DNA of 64,000 nucleotides from GCA-2705995 sp048267965. Lineage in GTDB: Bacteria; Bacteroidota; Bacteroidia; Flavobacteriales_G; Salibacteraceae. A model generated the notes under the pieces. That model ran no database searches. It saw only the letters and a program-made list of their open reading frames with translations, and was not told where the DNA came from. Position numbers and translations under genes: made by a program. Location of the stretch: NCBI GenBank assembly GCA_048267965.1, contig JBLWWK010000002.1, positions 124,001 to 188,000 of the forward strand, written 5' to 3'. Of this stretch, positions 1-9,525 are shown piece after piece. Numbering within the stretch: position 1 is the first letter of the stretch; each line of letters starts with the position of its first letter.

Positions 1-642
1 TTGCTCAATACTGTGTAAATCAAAGGCTGCTAATTTCTCTAACTTACTTAACGCTTCGGCAGGTGAAAACGCACCATTAGCGTCTACTCTAATTTCTATT
101 TCATCTTTCGAATACCGCGACCGTATGTGTGCCAAACACGCTAATTCTTCTTCAAAATCAATCGCCCCGATTTTCATCTTTATGCACGAAAATCCAGCGG
201 CAATTTTCTCAGAAATTTGGCTCAACATAGTAGCTTTATCTCCCATCCAAACCAAACCGTTAATGGGCAGAGAAGCAACACCTCGCGTAAAATCCGATTC
301 AAAATAGATGTGCTCTTTCGAGTTTTCTAACTCTTTAAATGCCATTTCTAAACCAAACTGAATGCTGGGCCATTCACGCAGTTCTTCGTATAAATCTTCG
401 AACGGCTCGTTTACGCGTTGGCAAACTTCTTTTAATTTTTCTTCGTAGTTAGGCCGGTCATCAGCACTTAATCCTCGCAAAATACCGCACTCGCCTATGG
501 CCGTTTTCGAGTGGGTTCCTTCTCGTGTGAGCTCAATTAACCAAGATTCTTTCTGAGTTAAAACACCTCTTGAGGTCCCACCCGGTTTTTTAAAATTCAA
601 CACATATCTTTGGTATTTCGCACTATACATTCTGCCTAACAT
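1..642 (-). CDS. menC: o-succinylbenzoate synthase, 3' end cut by the window
   Basis: Enolase-superfamily enzyme that dehydrates SHCHC to o-succinylbenzoate in menaquinone synthesis. 214 residues are visible from the start, and the C-terminal part lies beyond the window edge. The barrel begins near SLPINGLVWMG (residues 124-134). The catalytic lysine pair KMK is at 155-157, and the first metal-ligand strand RVDANGAFS is at 185-193. These are the classic order and spacing for MenC. Related dipeptide epimerases share the fold, but the INGLVW and RVDANGAF signatures fit MenC better. The start at 642 is the most upstream ATG; a second Met at residue 5 is also possible. It is divergent from the following exported protein, with only 35 bases between the two starts, so the promoters overlap. 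Confidence 0.85.
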   Translation of the reverse strand, partial: MLGRMYSAKYQRYVLNFKKPGGTSRGVLTQKESWLIELTREGTHSKTAIGECGILRGLSADDRPNYEEKLKEVCQRVNEPFEDLYEELREWPSIQFGLEMAFKELENSKEHIYFESDFTRGVASLPINGLVWMGDKATMLSQISEKIAAGFSCIKMKIGAIDFEEELACLAHIRSRYSKDEIEIRVDANGAFSPAEALSKLEKLAAFDLHSIEQ

Positions 643-677
643 TTAAATTTTTGCACAAAATTTGAGCATATCGTGTA

Positions 678-2420
678 ATGGCAACAATACGCATTTTCAG
701 TTTGTTTTTCTGTCTCTTCGTTTTTTCGGTAGGAACCGCTCAGAAAACCTATGGAATATTCGAAAACCCGTTAAAAGATTACGGTGAAAAAGTGGCTATT
801 TTTCGGTACGATTCTTCCCTCATCAATCAGGTTAATCAACTCAAATTTGATCAGTTAACCGCTTTTCATTTAGAAAATGCTCAAGAAATTGATACTATTT
901 TTCACAAAGTAAACACCGACTCTAATTGGATTACTCGCTACCCAGAATACGAGTACATTTACAGAGTAAATCAAGACGGTTCTCGCTACAAATACACCCG
1001 TAACAACACAGCTATTCAACATACTTATTACAACCCGCAAAATTTAATTATTCAGCAGCGCATTATGAACAGTGAGCGCAAAGAAATAATTGAATACGAC
1101 CCTGAAAAGCAGATTACCTGTAAATACGTTGAGCATCCTACCGGTTATTACATTTACGAAAACGATGTAAAGAATAGAGAACTTCACGCTCAGGAATACA
1201 ACAAATATTGGAACCATCTCAATGTTCGCTATCTTGACACCATCAACGGAAAAGCGTATAGAATTACTCAAATATTAGAAGAAATGGATACCGTTGGTTT
1301 CCGACAATCTTCTTTAGATGGCAAATTCTATTACCATACACATTGCTGGGATTCCACCAGTAAAGTGTCTGAAAGAGGACAGCATTCTAATTTTTACTAC
1401 GCTGAAGATGTTTCGCCCCATCACTACGAAGAGATTATAAAACTACCGGGAGTTTTCGAGTTTAAAACATCTACCTATAACAACGATTCTGTCAGCACCA
1501 CTACCCAAGATTCTCAACTAATCACCATGCACTTTAGAAACAACGCGTGGCTTTCTAAAGAAATTGAATACAACTCAACTCCTGGCAACAGTAGGAACCG
1601 TACTCGCCTCGAAAAAAACTTTGCCCATTCTGCTGAAACAGACTACGGTAAAGATGTTATTATTTACTCTAAAGAACATCGCTATCAAGTAGATAAGCAT
1701 TTGTTTTACACTTTCGCAGAATTAGAATACGATTCTGTACACCTCAACCATCAAATAATCGATAAGCCGCACCGTTCGGTAGAATTCACCTACAATAAAT
1801 TCGGAAACAGAAAGAAAATAACCGTTATTGAAAACGGAGAAAAAACCGTTTCTAGGCAATGGGAAAACTATTTTCTGAAATGGAAAGTTTTCAAAGCGAG
1901 AATAAAAAGACGATTCTCGTTCAAGAAGAAACGTTTGTCAAAAGAAATTTACCAACGACCTTACATGCCCATTGCAGAATTGCACCAACTCGCAGAATTT
2001 GGCATAACTACTCAAATGGCTAACCCAGAACTTGATTATATGCGAGAACATGTTACTAGTTTCCATACCGATAGCAGCTCGGTTAGGTTGTTAGAATTAA
2101 AAGAATTGTTGAGTAAAACCGAATCGAAAACCGATACAGACTATACGATAACTTGGCATTGGCAAAACGATACGTGTTTAATTACCATCAACAATGAAAG
2201 AATTACCCCTAACCAATTAGCCAATCGGCTAATTGAAAAAGTCAGGTTTTACGGAGATGCCTCAGCTCCCACCGTACTGCCTTTATTAAACCAATTGTAT
2301 TTATACCAGCCCAAACTCATGCACAATTGTTGGTTGTGGGTGCCTGAAGGCAATAAACAGCAATTTTCTGCGCTGGGAGAAAACCTTTCTTCACTGCAAT
2401 TTACCTGGAAAATCAAGTAA
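678..2420 (+). CDS. Exported protein of unknown function, 580 aa
   Basis: I do not recognise a family. The N-terminus is a clear signal peptide (hydrophobic residues 5-18, then SVGTAQ and a probable cleavage near residue 21), so the protein is periplasmic or outer-membrane associated. The middle (residues about 60-430) is rich in Tyr, Asn, Asp and Lys, with short repeated Y-x-Y type strands that suggest a beta-rich fold resembling repeat-type secreted proteins. The C-terminal 100 residues (TWHWQNDTC onward) look like a separate small alpha/beta domain. No T9SS sorting tail or lipobox is visible. The signal peptide region contains an exact copy of the dispersed 12-mer at 727-738. Its 3' end overlaps the convergent cyclo-ligase gene by 8 bases. 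Confidence 0.75.
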   Translation: MATIRIFSLFFCLFVFSVGTAQKTYGIFENPLKDYGEKVAIFRYDSSLINQVNQLKFDQLTAFHLENAQEIDTIFHKVNTDSNWITRYPEYEYIYRVNQDGSRYKYTRNNTAIQHTYYNPQNLIIQQRIMNSERKEIIEYDPEKQITCKYVEHPTGYYIYENDVKNRELHAQEYNKYWNHLNVRYLDTINGKAYRITQILEEMDTVGFRQSSLDGKFYYHTHCWDSTSKVSERGQHSNFYYAEDVSPHHYEEIIKLPGVFEFKTSTYNNDSVSTTTQDSQLITMHFRNNAWLSKEIEYNSTPGNSRNRTRLEKNFAHSAETDYGKDVIIYSKEHRYQVDKHLFYTFAELEYDSVHLNHQIIDKPHRSVEFTYNKFGNRKKITVIENGEKTVSRQWENYFLKWKVFKARIKRRFSFKKKRLSKEIYQRPYMPIAELHQLAEFGITTQMANPELDYMREHVTSFHTDSSSVRLLELKELLSKTESKTDTDYTITWHWQNDTCLITINNERITPNQLANRLIEKVRFYGDASAPTVLPLLNQLYLYQPKLMHNCWLWVPEGNKQQFSALGENLSSLQFTWKIK

Positions 2421-2967
2421 ACTCAGTAAGGGTTTCATGAACAGGAATATCGTGCTTTTCGAAAGGCACTTCATCTACCAATTGGAACTGAAAAGCCACT
2501 CCTAACCGATAGGCATTTTGATTAACGTATGGCAAAAAGCGATCGTAATAACCACCTCCATAGCCAATTCTGTAGCCATTTTTGGCAAATACAGCTCCTG
2601 GGATTAAGCATAAATCTATCTCCTCAGGATTTGCTTTCTCGCTTAAACTACTCGGCTCTAAAATACCTCTAAAGCCAGGTTGTAAACTCGAAAATTCAGC
2701 AATTTCTACCGCATGCAAACACTTCTCTTTAACATCAATTACGGGAACAAAAACACGTTTACCAAGTGCTAAACTTTGCTGAATCAACGTGTGAGTATTT
2801 ACCTCACTTCTAAAGCTTACAAACGTAAAAATTACTTGAGCAGCTCTATATTTCTCATGTTCTAACACCTTTTGGTTAATCTTTTCACTCCACCGATTGC
2901 GATCTTCAAGACTAACTTCTTCTCTTCGTTCTAAAAACTGTTGACGTAAAGCGGCTTTGTTCATCAT
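2413..2967 (-). CDS. 5-formyltetrahydrofolate cyclo-ligase
   Basis: Converts 5-formyl-THF to 5,10-methenyl-THF using ATP, returning a storage folate to the one-carbon pool. The protein has 184 residues, normal for the family. It carries the basic N-terminus (KAALRQQFLERRE), the folate/ATP region LIPGAVFAKNGYRIGYGGG, and the diagnostic GYGGGYYDRF at 135-144. It is cytosolic. MM at the start leaves the choice of first Met open by one codon. It runs convergently into the exported protein upstream (8 base overlap) and lies 34 bases downstream of the membrane protein gene on the same strand, so the two may be co-transcribed. Confidence 0.93.
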   Translation of the reverse strand: MMNKAALRQQFLERREEVSLEDRNRWSEKINQKVLEHEKYRAAQVIFTFVSFRSEVNTHTLIQQSLALGKRVFVPVIDVKEKCLHAVEIAEFSSLQPGFRGILEPSSLSEKANPEEIDLCLIPGAVFAKNGYRIGYGGGYYDRFLPYVNQNAYRLGVAFQFQLVDEVPFEKHDIPVHETLTEFT

Positions 2968-3001
2968 CCTTCTTTATATATCGAATTGCATCATTGTCAT
3001 C

Positions 3002-3676
3002 TTACTTAGCAAGTTTAGCAAATTTATTGCGGTAAAATCGGTTAAGAAAAGGCAGGGCTAAACCTAAAAGCGCAAGCGGAATTACCCAAACATAAACACT
3101 GTTCCATTCAAGCACCGTATTTAAGGTGGTTAAAAAAGCCGTGTATGCAGCAGCCGTTCCGCCCAGCATATTGCCCATGTGGTAAAACCACCAAAAGTTT
3201 TTATCGGTAGGAACCGACACAAAAGGCTTCACATCTACATAAGCTACTCGAATGGTCACTGTTCCGAAGATTATTCCTAAAAGGTAGAGCATAAAAAAAC
3301 CATCCGTTAGCCAATGATAAATTCCCCAGGCTAAAAATGAAAAGCCTGCCATAAATGCAATCGCATTGGCTACCCAATCGAACCATTTGAGGGCTACTCT
3401 TCCTTGTTGATTTCGAATAAAAAGAATGCGCGTTCCTGCAAAAACCGAATAATAACTCAAAAACGAAAGCATAAACAAAAACGGTTTCCAATGCACTGTA
3501 GATAAAACGATGGCAGTTACAAAAACCACGGTCATAGCTACCACAAAAACTTTCCCAGCCTTGCGGTGCCAGCGGTTGGCTTTTTTCGAAAAAAGGGCAA
3601 TTGGCGAACTTAAAAGACTTACGGTTCCTGCCAAAACATGTAAAAAGAGGAGTAATTGAGTTGTTTCCATTCTCAT
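3002..3676 (-). CDS. DUF2306-like integral membrane protein
   Basis: 224 residues with about seven hydrophobic segments and short polar loops. The N-terminal pattern, a helix with LFLHVLAGTVSLLSSPIALF followed by a charged KKANRWHRKAGKVF loop and another helix, is typical of predicted membrane proteins of the DUF2306 type, whose function is unknown. A His in the first helix (LHVLAG) and another in the loop (WHRKAG) could be haem or metal ligands, but this is inference. It carries one exact and one variant copy of the dispersed motif (3205 and 3622). MRM at the start leaves two possible Met codons. Confidence 0.75.
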   Translation of the reverse strand: MRMETTQLLLFLHVLAGTVSLLSSPIALFSKKANRWHRKAGKVFVVAMTVVFVTAIVLSTVHWKPFLFMLSFLSYYSVFAGTRILFIRNQQGRVALKWFDWVANAIAFMAGFSFLAWGIYHWLTDGFFMLYLLGIIFGTVTIRVAYVDVKPFVSVPTDKNFWWFYHMGNMLGGTAAAYTAFLTTLNTVLEWNSVYVWVIPLALLGLALPFLNRFYRNKFAKLAK

Positions 3677-3822
3677 AAATTTTATACAAATAGAAAGGCA
3701 ATTGATTCAAAACGAAAGCACAAGCGAATGAACCCGAAAAATCGCAGCACGAACGGTCTGTGTATTAACGAACCTCTAACGTATATTGTGATGAGCGGTA
3801 CAAGGGCTTAGCCTCGTTTTAT

Positions 3823-3830
3823 TACATTTG
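3823..3830 (+). promoter_or_regulatory. Candidate -7 element TACATTTG
   Basis: Matches the Bacteroidota -7 consensus TAnnTTTG, 33 bases before the S46 peptidase start. No convincing -33 TTTG lies at the usual distance, so the assignment rests on the -7 element only. Confidence 0.4.
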
Positions 3831-3862
3831 CCGCGACTGTAAAATTTAATTTAAAACGAATA

Positions 3863-6103
3863 ATGCAGATGAAAAAGCAAATCATCGCACTAGCCATTTT
3901 AGTGTTAGGAGCACATACATGGGCTAAAGCTGACGAAGGCATGTGGCTTCCCATGTTTATCAAGAGATTGAACTATGTTGACATGCAAAAAGAAGGATTA
4001 AAATTAACGCCTGAAGAAATCTACAGCGTTAACAATTCTTCGTTAAAAGACGCAATTGTAATGTTAAGCGGTGGTTCTTGTACTGCTGAAATTATTTCGA
4101 AAGAAGGTCTTACACTTACCAACCACCACTGTGCTTTTGGCGCAATTCAACAAAACTCTTCTACCGATCACGATTACTTAGCAGACGGTTTTTGGGCTAT
4201 GACTCGCGATCAAGAATTAAGAGCTGAAGGTATGACTGCCAGCTTCTTAGTGAGAATGGAAGACGTTTCTGAAGCTATCAACAGCCAATTATCTGACGAT
4301 ACTCCAGAATTAGAGCGTTACCAAATTATTGCTCAAGCAAGCGATTCTATTCGTAAAGCGGCTATTGAAGGAACCAACTACAACGCTGATGTAAAATCTT
4401 TTTTCGAAGGGAATGAGTTTTACCTATTTGTGTACGAAACTTTTCAAGATGTTCGTTTGGTAGGAGCTCCTCCTTCATCAATCGGAAAATACGGTGGAGA
4501 TACAGATAACTGGATGTGGCCACGCCATACAGGTGATTTCTCTTTATTGAGAGTTTACTCTGGTGCTGACGGAAAACCAGCTCCTTACTCAGAAGAAAAC
4601 ATTCCTCTTCAAGCAAAACACCACTTACCTGTTTCTATGAAAGGTGTTGCTAAAGACGATTTTGCAATGGTAATGGGTTACCCAGGATCTACAGATCGTT
4701 ATTTAACTTCTTACGGTGTTAAGCAAGAGTTAGAAATTCACCAACCAAGTGTAGTGAAAATTCGTACTCAACGCCTTGAGTTAATGAAAGAAGATATGGA
4801 TGCTAGCCAAGAGGTTAGAATTAAGTATGCTTCTAAATATGCAGGGGTTGCTAACTACTGGAAATACTTTATTGGCCAGTCTGAGCAATTGCGTAACAAC
4901 AAAGTTTACGACAGAAAATTAGCCGAAGAAAAAGCTTTCACCAACTGGTTAGAAAGTAACCCAAAAATGAAAGCTAAATACGGTGAAGCTCTTCCTCTTA
5001 TCGAGTCGGCTTATGCTGAATTAGACAAATACAAAAAAGCACAGACCTATTTAATTGAGTCTGCACTTACGGGTTCTGAAATTTCTCTTTTTGCTTACCG
5101 TTTCATGGGCTTAGAAAGAGTACTTTCTGCAGAAGAGCCTAATGCTGAGCAAATTGCTGCGGTTATTTCGAACATGGAAAGTAGAGTAAAAAGTCATTTT
5201 AAAGACTACAACCGCCCTACCGATATGAAGGTAACAGCTGCGTTGTTTGAGTTATTCCACAACGATGTTAAGCCTGAGTACCAGCCAGAAGCTTTCAAGC
5301 AAATGGTGAAGAAAAACAAAGGTGATTTTACTAAAATGACAGAAAAACTCTTCAAGAAAACCGTATTCGGTACAGAAGAAGATATCATGGAATTTTTGCA
5401 AGATCCAGACTTAAAAACTCTTCAAAACGATCCAGCGTACCAATTAGCTACTGGTTTTATCAATACCTATAGAACTGGTTTTGGCGACCAAATGCAACAA
5501 TCTACTATCGATTTAGCAAAAGGTAATCGCTTGTTTGTTGCTGGTTTAAGAGAAATGCAGAAGGATCGCAAATTCTACCCTAATGCAAACTCTACCATGC
5601 GCTTAACTTACGGTTCTGTTTTAGATTATTACCCAAGAGACGCAGTACATTACGATTACTTTACTACACTTGAAGGGGTTATTCAGAAAATGGATAACGA
5701 TGATCCAGAATTCGTAGTTCCTCAAAAGCTTGTAGACCTATACAACTCTAAAGATTACGGTCGTTATGCAGATCAAGACGGAACATTACACGTTTGTTTC
5801 TTAACCAACAACGATATTACAGGTGGTAACTCTGGTTCGCCAGTAATTAACGGTGAAGGTGAACTTATTGGTTGTGCTTTCGATGGAAACTGGGAAGCAA
5901 TGAGTGGCGATATCGCTTTCGAACAAGAAAAGCAGCGCACCATAGTTGTAGACATTCGCTACGTACTTTTTGTAATCGACAAATTTGCAGGTGCTAAGCA
6001 CTTAGTAGACGAGATGACATTAAGCTACGCAAAGCCTAAAAAATCTACTGAAAAAGAAGTAGGTGCTAAAATGGAAGAAAAAGTGGTTCCTGCAGCCAAC
6101 TAA
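3863..6103 (+). CDS. S46 family dipeptidyl-peptidase, DPP7-like
   Basis: Periplasmic serine exopeptidase that removes dipeptides from oligopeptide N-termini. The 746-residue preprotein has a signal peptide (residues 1-23, cut near AKA-DEG). The chymotrypsin-like core shows TNHHC (His about 89), the S46 hallmark GGDTDNWMWPRHTGDF containing the catalytic Asp region, and TGGNSGSP with Ser 657. Eighteen residues after the Ser, the residue is Gly (FDGNWEAM). From memory of the P. gingivalis enzymes, Gly there marks DPP7 (hydrophobic P1) and Arg marks DPP11 (acidic P1), so DPP7-type specificity is inferred. It is monocistronic, with a terminator directly after it. A start two codons later is equally possible. 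Confidence 0.93.
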   Translation: MQMKKQIIALAILVLGAHTWAKADEGMWLPMFIKRLNYVDMQKEGLKLTPEEIYSVNNSSLKDAIVMLSGGSCTAEIISKEGLTLTNHHCAFGAIQQNSSTDHDYLADGFWAMTRDQELRAEGMTASFLVRMEDVSEAINSQLSDDTPELERYQIIAQASDSIRKAAIEGTNYNADVKSFFEGNEFYLFVYETFQDVRLVGAPPSSIGKYGGDTDNWMWPRHTGDFSLLRVYSGADGKPAPYSEENIPLQAKHHLPVSMKGVAKDDFAMVMGYPGSTDRYLTSYGVKQELEIHQPSVVKIRTQRLELMKEDMDASQEVRIKYASKYAGVANYWKYFIGQSEQLRNNKVYDRKLAEEKAFTNWLESNPKMKAKYGEALPLIESAYAELDKYKKAQTYLIESALTGSEISLFAYRFMGLERVLSAEEPNAEQIAAVISNMESRVKSHFKDYNRPTDMKVTAALFELFHNDVKPEYQPEAFKQMVKKNKGDFTKMTEKLFKKTVFGTEEDIMEFLQDPDLKTLQNDPAYQLATGFINTYRTGFGDQMQQSTIDLAKGNRLFVAGLREMQKDRKFYPNANSTMRLTYGSVLDYYPRDAVHYDYFTTLEGVIQKMDNDDPEFVVPQKLVDLYNSKDYGRYADQDGTLHVCFLTNNDITGGNSGSPVINGEGELIGCAFDGNWEAMSGDIAFEQEKQRTIVVDIRYVLFVIDKFAGAKHLVDEMTLSYAKPKKSTEKEVGAKMEEKVVPAAN

Positions 6104-6130
6104 TTCTCTCTCGACTTGTTAAGTCATTTT

Positions 6131-6165
6131 AAAATCCTCGCTCTTGGGCGGGGATTTTTTGTTTT
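6131..6165 (+). terminator. Rho-independent terminator after the S46 gene
   Basis: Ten-pair stem (6131-6140 with 6149-6158, one G-U pair), 8-base loop, and a T-rich tail running into GTTTTT. It lies 28 bases after the stop codon. Confidence 0.8.
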
Positions 6166-6206
6166 TACCCATTCACTGCCTTAATTTTTAACCCAATTCA
6201 ATAAAT

Positions 6207-6914
6207 ATGAATCGTACAGTTTTAATTACCGGAGCATCTAGCGGAATCGGCAAAGACTTGAGCATTGCCCTTATGGAAAAAGGACATACCGTTGTTGGTA
6301 TTGCCCGCAGAATGGAAAAACTTAAAGAAATCGAAAACCAATTTCCCCAACTTTTTGTACCCATAGAAGCTGATGTAACTCAAACTTCGGCCATTTTAGA
6401 AGCCAAGCAACAACTTGAAGACAAAAACAGAGAAATTGATGTGCTCATTAACAATGCTGGAATTGGCATGCTCGGGCCCATTGCTGAAGCTGATTTAAAC
6501 GAATGGCACACCATGGTAGATGTAAACGTAAAAGGTTTATTAACCGTAACCCACACCTTTTTATCCCAATTAATTAGCACAAAAGGCCACATTATTAACA
6601 TCGATTCGGTAGCTGGTCACGAAGTTTACCCAGAGTCTGTAGTCTATTGCTCTACTAAATGGGCCGTGCGCGCTTTATCGATTGGTTTAGAGAAAGAACT
6701 TCGCGGTAAAGTAAAGATTACTAATATCTCTCCAGGACCTGTAGAAACTGAATTTCCAACGCACACCCAACACGAGCGCAAAGCCAGTGAGATGAAAGAC
6801 TATTTCAAAAATGTACTCACTGCAGAAGACATTACCAGAACGGTTTTATTTGCGCTAGAAAGCCCAAAAGGCATTGCAATAAATGAATTAACCATTCGTC
6901 CGTTTCAATCATGA
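6207..6914 (+). CDS. Short-chain dehydrogenase/reductase
   Basis: NAD(P)-dependent oxidoreductase of the classical SDR family, 235 residues, substrate unknown. The Rossmann cofactor motif TGASSGIG is at 8-15, NNAG at 82-85, the catalytic Ser near 134 (NIDSVAG), and Tyr147-x3-Lys151 (YCSTK). The Arg-rich ARR after the second strand suggests NADP preference. It resembles YdfG/serine-dehydrogenase-like SDRs, but the sequence alone does not fix the substrate. Its last four bases overlap the next gene's start (ATGA), so the two are translationally coupled. Confidence 0.9.
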   Translation: MNRTVLITGASSGIGKDLSIALMEKGHTVVGIARRMEKLKEIENQFPQLFVPIEADVTQTSAILEAKQQLEDKNREIDVLINNAGIGMLGPIAEADLNEWHTMVDVNVKGLLTVTHTFLSQLISTKGHIINIDSVAGHEVYPESVVYCSTKWAVRALSIGLEKELRGKVKITNISPGPVETEFPTHTQHERKASEMKDYFKNVLTAEDITRTVLFALESPKGIAINELTIRPFQS

Positions 6915-7423
6915 AAAACATCCTCTACTCTTCTGTAATCATCTTATTTGTACTGCAAAGTTGCGTTCCTACCGAAAAGGAAACAACGGCAGAATTTCAA
7001 CCTGAAAAGCAAAAAGAAAAAGTAGATTCTTTTTTGTCTGAGTGGCATCAAAATGCTGCTCAGGCAGATTCGAAATACTTCGATCAAATGACCAAAAACG
7101 GTGTGTACATCGGTACAGACGCCACCGAACTTTGGAGCACTGAAGAATTTAAAAAATGGTCTCAGCGCTTTTTCGAAGAAAAAAACACTTGGAATTTTAC
7201 CGCTACCGAGCGCAACATCTATTTTTCTGAAAGTGGAAAAACCGCTTGGTTCGATGAGCTATTATCTACCTGGATGGGCACTTGCCGTGGTTCTGGTGTG
7301 CTCATTTTTGAAAACAACGAATGGAAAATTGCTCACTATCATTTAAGCATTACAGTGCCCAACGAAAAAGTGAAAGAAGTAATTGAACTTAAAAATCAAA
7401 CCGAAATCACTGAACCGAATTAG
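6911..7423 (+). CDS. Lipoprotein with SnoaL/NTF2-like domain
   Basis: 170 residues. A lipoprotein signal ends at LQSC (Cys near residue 18), so the protein is membrane anchored on the periplasmic side. The remainder (residues 38-155) reads as an NTF2-like cone: helix KVDSFLSEWHQNAAQADSKY, then strands FFEEKNTWNFTATERNIYFS and TAWFDELLSTWMGTCRGSGV, ending in WKIAHYHLSITVPNEK. This pattern is typical of the SnoaL_3 group. Enzymatic or binding role unknown. It is coupled to the SDR by a 4-base overlap, and its end overlaps the convergent membrane protein by 17 bases. The dispersed motif with one mismatch (6963) encodes the VPT right after the lipid-anchored Cys. Confidence 0.75.
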   Translation: MKNILYSSVIILFVLQSCVPTEKETTAEFQPEKQKEKVDSFLSEWHQNAAQADSKYFDQMTKNGVYIGTDATELWSTEEFKKWSQRFFEEKNTWNFTATERNIYFSESGKTAWFDELLSTWMGTCRGSGVLIFENNEWKIAHYHLSITVPNEKVKEVIELKNQTEITEPN

Positions 7424-9470
7424 CCGAAAAGCTCTTTCGGTTTTTCATCCTTCTAAACAACAAAAACCCTAAAATAGATGCAAAAGCGCCCCAGTGAAAT
7501 ACTGCTAACGGCAACAAATAAGGGGGGGCAAACTCAAAAAGTAGGGTGTGTTTCCCGGTAGGAACCCGAACTCCCATGAAAGTACCATTTACACGAATTT
7601 TATCAGCACTCTTTCCGTCAACACTCACCTTCCAATGGAAATAATCGTTTTGCAATAAAACAACTACTCCACTGGTGGGCAATTGAGCTTCTACTTGCCA
7701 ACGTTGAGGAGTATATTCTGAAAAGTAAAAATCTTGATGGCTTAACGGCTGCACTTGAGCCGAATCAATAACAGCTGATTTTTTAAGATCTCCAGCGTGA
7801 AAAAACGCCACAGGATGAATGGAAGCCTTTTTAACGTATCCGAGCTGATTCGCTTCTTTTTGGTAATCAAAATAATACGGACTATTCCCCACCAAAGAAG
7901 GTGTTTTGTGCATGGTGGGTAAATTTCCCCAAAGGTGCATAGAGGATTGATAGAAAAAACCTTCGTCAAACTTTTTAATGGGTTCGTGTAAAGAAGGAAC
8001 CGGAAAATCTTTGGGAAGTTGAGCGATTCCGTCATTAACAGCAGAAACATCCCATGTTTGAAAAACGGTAGCTCTAGCATTCCAATAAGTGGCCACTCCC
8101 AAATCGAGAAGAACTAAAATCAGCAGAGCATTTTTCCATCTTTTCGTATGCATTATAACAAAAAACAACGCTAAAAACACCAATTGAATACCTCCATGAA
8201 TAGCCATTCGAACCCAGACAGAATCCCATGAAAAGGGCACCGAGAAATTCACCGTTTTTATAGCATAAAGGGTAAATGCCAAAAAGAAAACGAAAACGGT
8301 TCCTACCGATATTTTTAGCGATTTTGTATTCTCTTTTTTAAACAAAAAATCTAAACCAAAACCAGCCGCCAGTAGAAAAAACAGAATGGCAAATCCTCTA
8401 AAAAGCGAAGAGAATCTGAATACATCCCAAAACGGTAAATGTCTAAGCCATAAGCGAAAAGGCAGATCTTCTGCCAAACCTAAACACATAAAAAAAACGG
8501 CAATTAACAGCAGATAAACGGGTGATTTTTGAGTTTTAAACAAAAGAAAAGCCGCTACTAAACCCATTAATGGAAGTAAGCCAAAATAACTGTTGATAAG
8601 CGCAAAATCAGCTTGCCAAAAATCGGTTTGGTTAATACTTGCCCCTAGCGGACTCAGCATTGTAAGTAAAGAAGGAAACGATAATGCGCCACTGAGTAAC
8701 CCCCAGTTGTTGGCGTCTAGCGAAAGTCCTTCGGTTCTAAAAACGCTCGATAATTCCATAGAAGGAACCACCACCACGGCCGATAAACTCGCCAAAACCA
8801 GTAAACCTACCAGCGCTTGCCAACTCAACTTTCGCCAGTGAATTGTTTCAGCTTTTCGAGTGTTAATTACATGTATAATTACCTGAAAAAGCATTACGTA
8901 ACCACCCACAATGGTAATACCCGGATAACCACCAGAAAGCATTAAAAAAACGAATAAACAAAGTGCAATCAAATACGTCCAATTACACGTTTTTAGCCAT
9001 TTTCTCAATGCCCAAAAGCACCAAACAAACCAAGCCAACCCGATTAACCAACCTAAATGCTGAGCATTAGAAATGAAAAAACCAGATAACATAAAACAGC
9101 TGGCCAGGAGCATCGAAGTAAACCTAGATAGCTGAAAGCTGCTTGCTAAACGGTAAAATCCAGTGGCGGCCCACCACAAATGAAACAAGTATTCTACGTT
9201 GAGAGAAGTGCCATTATACGGAGAAAACAAGGCAAACAAATGGCCAATTGGATACCAAGTAGCTGGATCTGCCATTTGCGGAAATCCGCCATTCATAAAA
9301 GGATTCCAAGCAGGAAGCAATCCGTTTTTCCAACTTTCAGTAACGAAAAAACGCCACGGTAAATGCAGGGTAATAGCATCCCATTGTAGCAAACCGGTTC
9401 CTACCCATAGCGGAAAGAAAACGATGACTAGAAGCAATAGAAAAAAAATGGAATGTTGGTACCCCTTCAT
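7407..9470 (-). CDS. YfhO-type polytopic membrane protein
   Basis: 687 residues, about a dozen membrane helices, then a soluble periplasmic beta-domain (about 570-650) and a last helix near the C-terminus. The N-terminal pattern with GTGLLQWDAITLHLPWRFF, WNPFMNGGFPQMADP and WYPIGHLF is typical of YfhO-family proteins, which resemble GT-C glycosyltransferases. In Firmicutes YfhO is linked to glycosylation of lipoteichoic acid; here the acceptor is unknown, and a sugar transfer to a surface glycan is inference. The C-terminal NDYFHWKVSVDGK strand is also typical of the family. Three exact dispersed motifs (7556, 8297, 9395) lie inside. It is flanked by convergent and same-strand genes, with no terminator visible. 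Confidence 0.85.
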   Translation of the reverse strand: MKGYQHSIFFLLLLVIVFFPLWVGTGLLQWDAITLHLPWRFFVTESWKNGLLPAWNPFMNGGFPQMADPATWYPIGHLFALFSPYNGTSLNVEYLFHLWWAATGFYRLASSFQLSRFTSMLLASCFMLSGFFISNAQHLGWLIGLAWFVWCFWALRKWLKTCNWTYLIALCLFVFLMLSGGYPGITIVGGYVMLFQVIIHVINTRKAETIHWRKLSWQALVGLLVLASLSAVVVVPSMELSSVFRTEGLSLDANNWGLLSGALSFPSLLTMLSPLGASINQTDFWQADFALINSYFGLLPLMGLVAAFLLFKTQKSPVYLLLIAVFFMCLGLAEDLPFRLWLRHLPFWDVFRFSSLFRGFAILFFLLAAGFGLDFLFKKENTKSLKISVGTVFVFFLAFTLYAIKTVNFSVPFSWDSVWVRMAIHGGIQLVFLALFFVIMHTKRWKNALLILVLLDLGVATYWNARATVFQTWDVSAVNDGIAQLPKDFPVPSLHEPIKKFDEGFFYQSSMHLWGNLPTMHKTPSLVGNSPYYFDYQKEANQLGYVKKASIHPVAFFHAGDLKKSAVIDSAQVQPLSHQDFYFSEYTPQRWQVEAQLPTSGVVVLLQNDYFHWKVSVDGKSADKIRVNGTFMGVRVPTGKHTLLFEFAPPYLLPLAVFHWGAFASILGFLLFRRMKNRKSFSANSVQ

Positions 9471-9525
9471 TTACTGCCGATAAAAGTAGAAAACACACCT
9501 CGTTTTACGCCTACCCAGCAGGTAT

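Noticed and set aside
3201..3710. 169-codon frame on the minus strand
   Set aside because: Overlaps the clear membrane protein gene in another frame; Cys- and Phe-rich out-of-frame translation.
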